In this document: positions 62,947 through 64,000 of the stretch, piece by piece
Layout of the letters: each line of letters starts with the position of its first letter
Position numbering within the stretch: the first letter of the stretch is position 1
From: Leptolyngbya sp. FACHB-261
GTDB lineage: Bacteria; Cyanobacteriota; Cyanobacteriia; FACHB-261
Direction of reading: 5' to 3'
DNA length: 64,000 bases
Assembly (NCBI RefSeq): GCF_014696065.1
Contig: NZ_JACJPL010000024.1
Span: 124,001 to 188,000, forward strand
Notes under the pieces: model-generated
What the model saw: the letters and a program-made list of their open reading frames with translations, nothing else
The model's database searches: none
What the model was told of the DNA's origin: nothing
Made by a program: the position numbers and the translations under genes

Positions 62947-64000
62947 ATGGGTAGCTCGCCGCACCGCCAAACTCCTAGGGGTCAGGAAAGAGATGTTGCC
63001 TTGCAGAAGCACGATCAAGAGCTTGAGCAGGGACTTCAGCCATCTGTAGCAATCAAACAGTGCCTGCAAACAGATTTATACAAGGCCCTTCTACAAGCGC
63101 AGAGCGACCTGGGCGAAGGCTCCTTGATTACTGATGGCTCACAGATCTTATGCGTTAATGAAGCGTTTCGTAAGATTAGCGGCTACAACGAGACTGAGCT
63201 ACTAGCCTTATCCTCTCTAAATGACTTAGTCATTGCAGGATACCATCCACTTCAGAATGGCTTTCGGCCCCCTGAGGGATTTCAAGTTTCCTCAGAGCTT
63301 CTGCCACAGAATGGTCAAAAGGACGTCACGCAAAATCATCTCCGAAACTGTTTTAAAACTGCCATCCGACACAAGAACGGACAGTTTGTAGAGCTAGAAG
63401 TTGCAGTCAAAGCTTTCGCTGTAGAAGAAAGCTCTCATCTATTAATAATTGCCCGTAAACTTAGTCGGTACGAGCAAATTGAGGCACTTCAAATTAGTGA
63501 CCAACGCTTTCGGGCAACCTTCGAGCAGGCTGCTGTTGGCATGGCGCATGTCGGACTTGAAGGACAATGGCTACTGGTGAATCAGAAGCTCTGCGACATT
63601 CTAGGCTATAGCCGTGAAGAATTGCTACTGCGAACATTCCAAGACATTACTTACCCTGACGACCTGGATACCGATCTGGGCTACGTTCGTCAAATGTTAG
63701 CGAATAATATTCAGACTTACTCGATTGAAAAGCGTTATCTTCACAAAAGTGGTTCAGTAGTCTGGGCAAACCTAACAGTGTCACTGGTTCGCAAGCCCTC
63801 AGGCGAGCCGGATTACTTCATTGCAGCGATTGAGAATATTGATGAGCGTAAGCAAGCCGAAGCTGAGTTGAACCAATCGCTCAAAGAGCTTGCAGATCTG
63901 ACTTCAGCCCTGGATGAATCTTCCATTGTGGATGTATCAGATCAGCATGGGATCATTCAGTATGTCAATGATAAGTTCTGCGAGATTTCCCAATATTCTC
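62947..64000 (+). CDS. PAS-domain sensor protein, 3' end outside the window
   Basis: ATG 62947 opens a frame that runs past the right edge; at least 351 codons are visible. Three PAS-like regions are seen: SLITDGSQILCVNEAFRKIS near residues 63-82, FRATFEQAAVGMAHVGLEGQ around residue 190 with YSIEKRYLHKSGSVVWANL and its PAC tail (AAIENIDERKQAEAEL), and a third beginning VSDQHGIIQYVNDKFCEIS at the edge. The output domain is not visible; a histidine kinase or a diguanylate cyclase is the usual continuation. No membrane helix appears in the visible part, so it is a cytoplasmic sensor, likely of light, redox or small molecules. Confidence 0.92.
   Translation, partial: MGSSPHRQTPRGQERDVALQKHDQELEQGLQPSVAIKQCLQTDLYKALLQAQSDLGEGSLITDGSQILCVNEAFRKISGYNETELLALSSLNDLVIAGYHPLQNGFRPPEGFQVSSELLPQNGQKDVTQNHLRNCFKTAIRHKNGQFVELEVAVKAFAVEESSHLLIIARKLSRYEQIEALQISDQRFRATFEQAAVGMAHVGLEGQWLLVNQKLCDILGYSREELLLRTFQDITYPDDLDTDLGYVRQMLANNIQTYSIEKRYLHKSGSVVWANLTVSLVRKPSGEPDYFIAAIENIDERKQAEAELNQSLKELADLTSALDESSIVDVSDQHGIIQYVNDKFCEISQYS

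Noticed and set aside
62863-63069. 68-codon minus-strand frame overlapping the PAS sensor start
   Set aside because: It overlaps the well-supported PAS gene on the other strand.
1-64000. CRISPR array, insertion sequence, integrase or prophage
   Set aside because: No regular direct repeats with unique spacers, no transposase or integrase motifs, and no phage structural genes were found.

Overview
The window reads as chromosomal DNA of a cyanobacterium. The indicators are petN (29-residue cytochrome b6f subunit), ycf34, two SLH-OprB type porins, an ABA4-like carotenoid protein, a type 2 isopentenyl-diphosphate isomerase, a DUF1822 protein, a Uma2-type nuclease and several multidomain sensor kinases. 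The style is that of a Leptolyngbya-like or related lineage of moderate GC content; I cannot name the species. The HIP1 octamer GCGATCGC was noticed only at 1799 and 43390. No rRNA, tRNA, CRISPR array, transposase or prophage was found. The first and last genes are cut by the window edges.

Layout. 1-11.5 kb: DUF1822 protein, petN with a tiny membrane protein, a TonB-like protein, mtnA, a 21-bp degenerate repeat array, structured RNA element A with orf Y, Uma2 nuclease, SH3b protein, ycf34, secreted and membrane proteins, permease, serS. 11.8-14.5 kb: an accessory block with structured RNA element B, orf X, a broken copy of orf Y, and a protein made of 33-residue helical repeats. 14.5-20.5 kb: a membrane-anchored TPR/periplasmic-binding protein, a Ser/Thr kinase and a TPR protein, a possible signalling set. 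20.7-27.9 kb: CHAP amidase, cobK-cobM, DoxX, HtrA protease, M20 hydrolase, aminotransferase. 28-37.5 kb: porin, metG, NYN protein, LptC/OstA-like lipoprotein, muramidase, MoxR-type ATPase, acyltransferase. 37.6-49.5 kb: mutL, ABA4-like, fni, MHYT-PAS-GAF histidine kinase, second porin, lytic transglycosylase, GH3 glycosidase. 49.5-55.7 kb: a polyamine-type ABC uptake operon ending in an aldehyde dehydrogenase, with a 12-codon leader ORF and two dyads in front. 55.7-58.5 kb: sparse AT-rich DNA with small genes. 58.5-64 kb: flavin amine oxidase, VWA protein, adk, thioesterase, SMR transporter and a PAS sensor running off the end.

How the genes connect. Porins, HtrA, transglycosylase, GH3 enzyme and LptC-like protein serve the envelope. 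fni and the ABA4-like protein touch isoprenoid and carotenoid metabolism. The pot-type operon, its aldehyde dehydrogenase and the nearby amine oxidase would suit uptake and oxidative breakdown of polyamines.

The most interesting structure is a pair of about 270-nt elements (4235-4508 and 11895-12158), 7.7 kb apart. They share a core of roughly 75% identity, and at least six predicted stems are kept by compensating changes. Each lies directly in front of a small uncharacterised gene of the same module (orf X / orf Y). This has the hallmarks of a structured RNA that I do not recognise.
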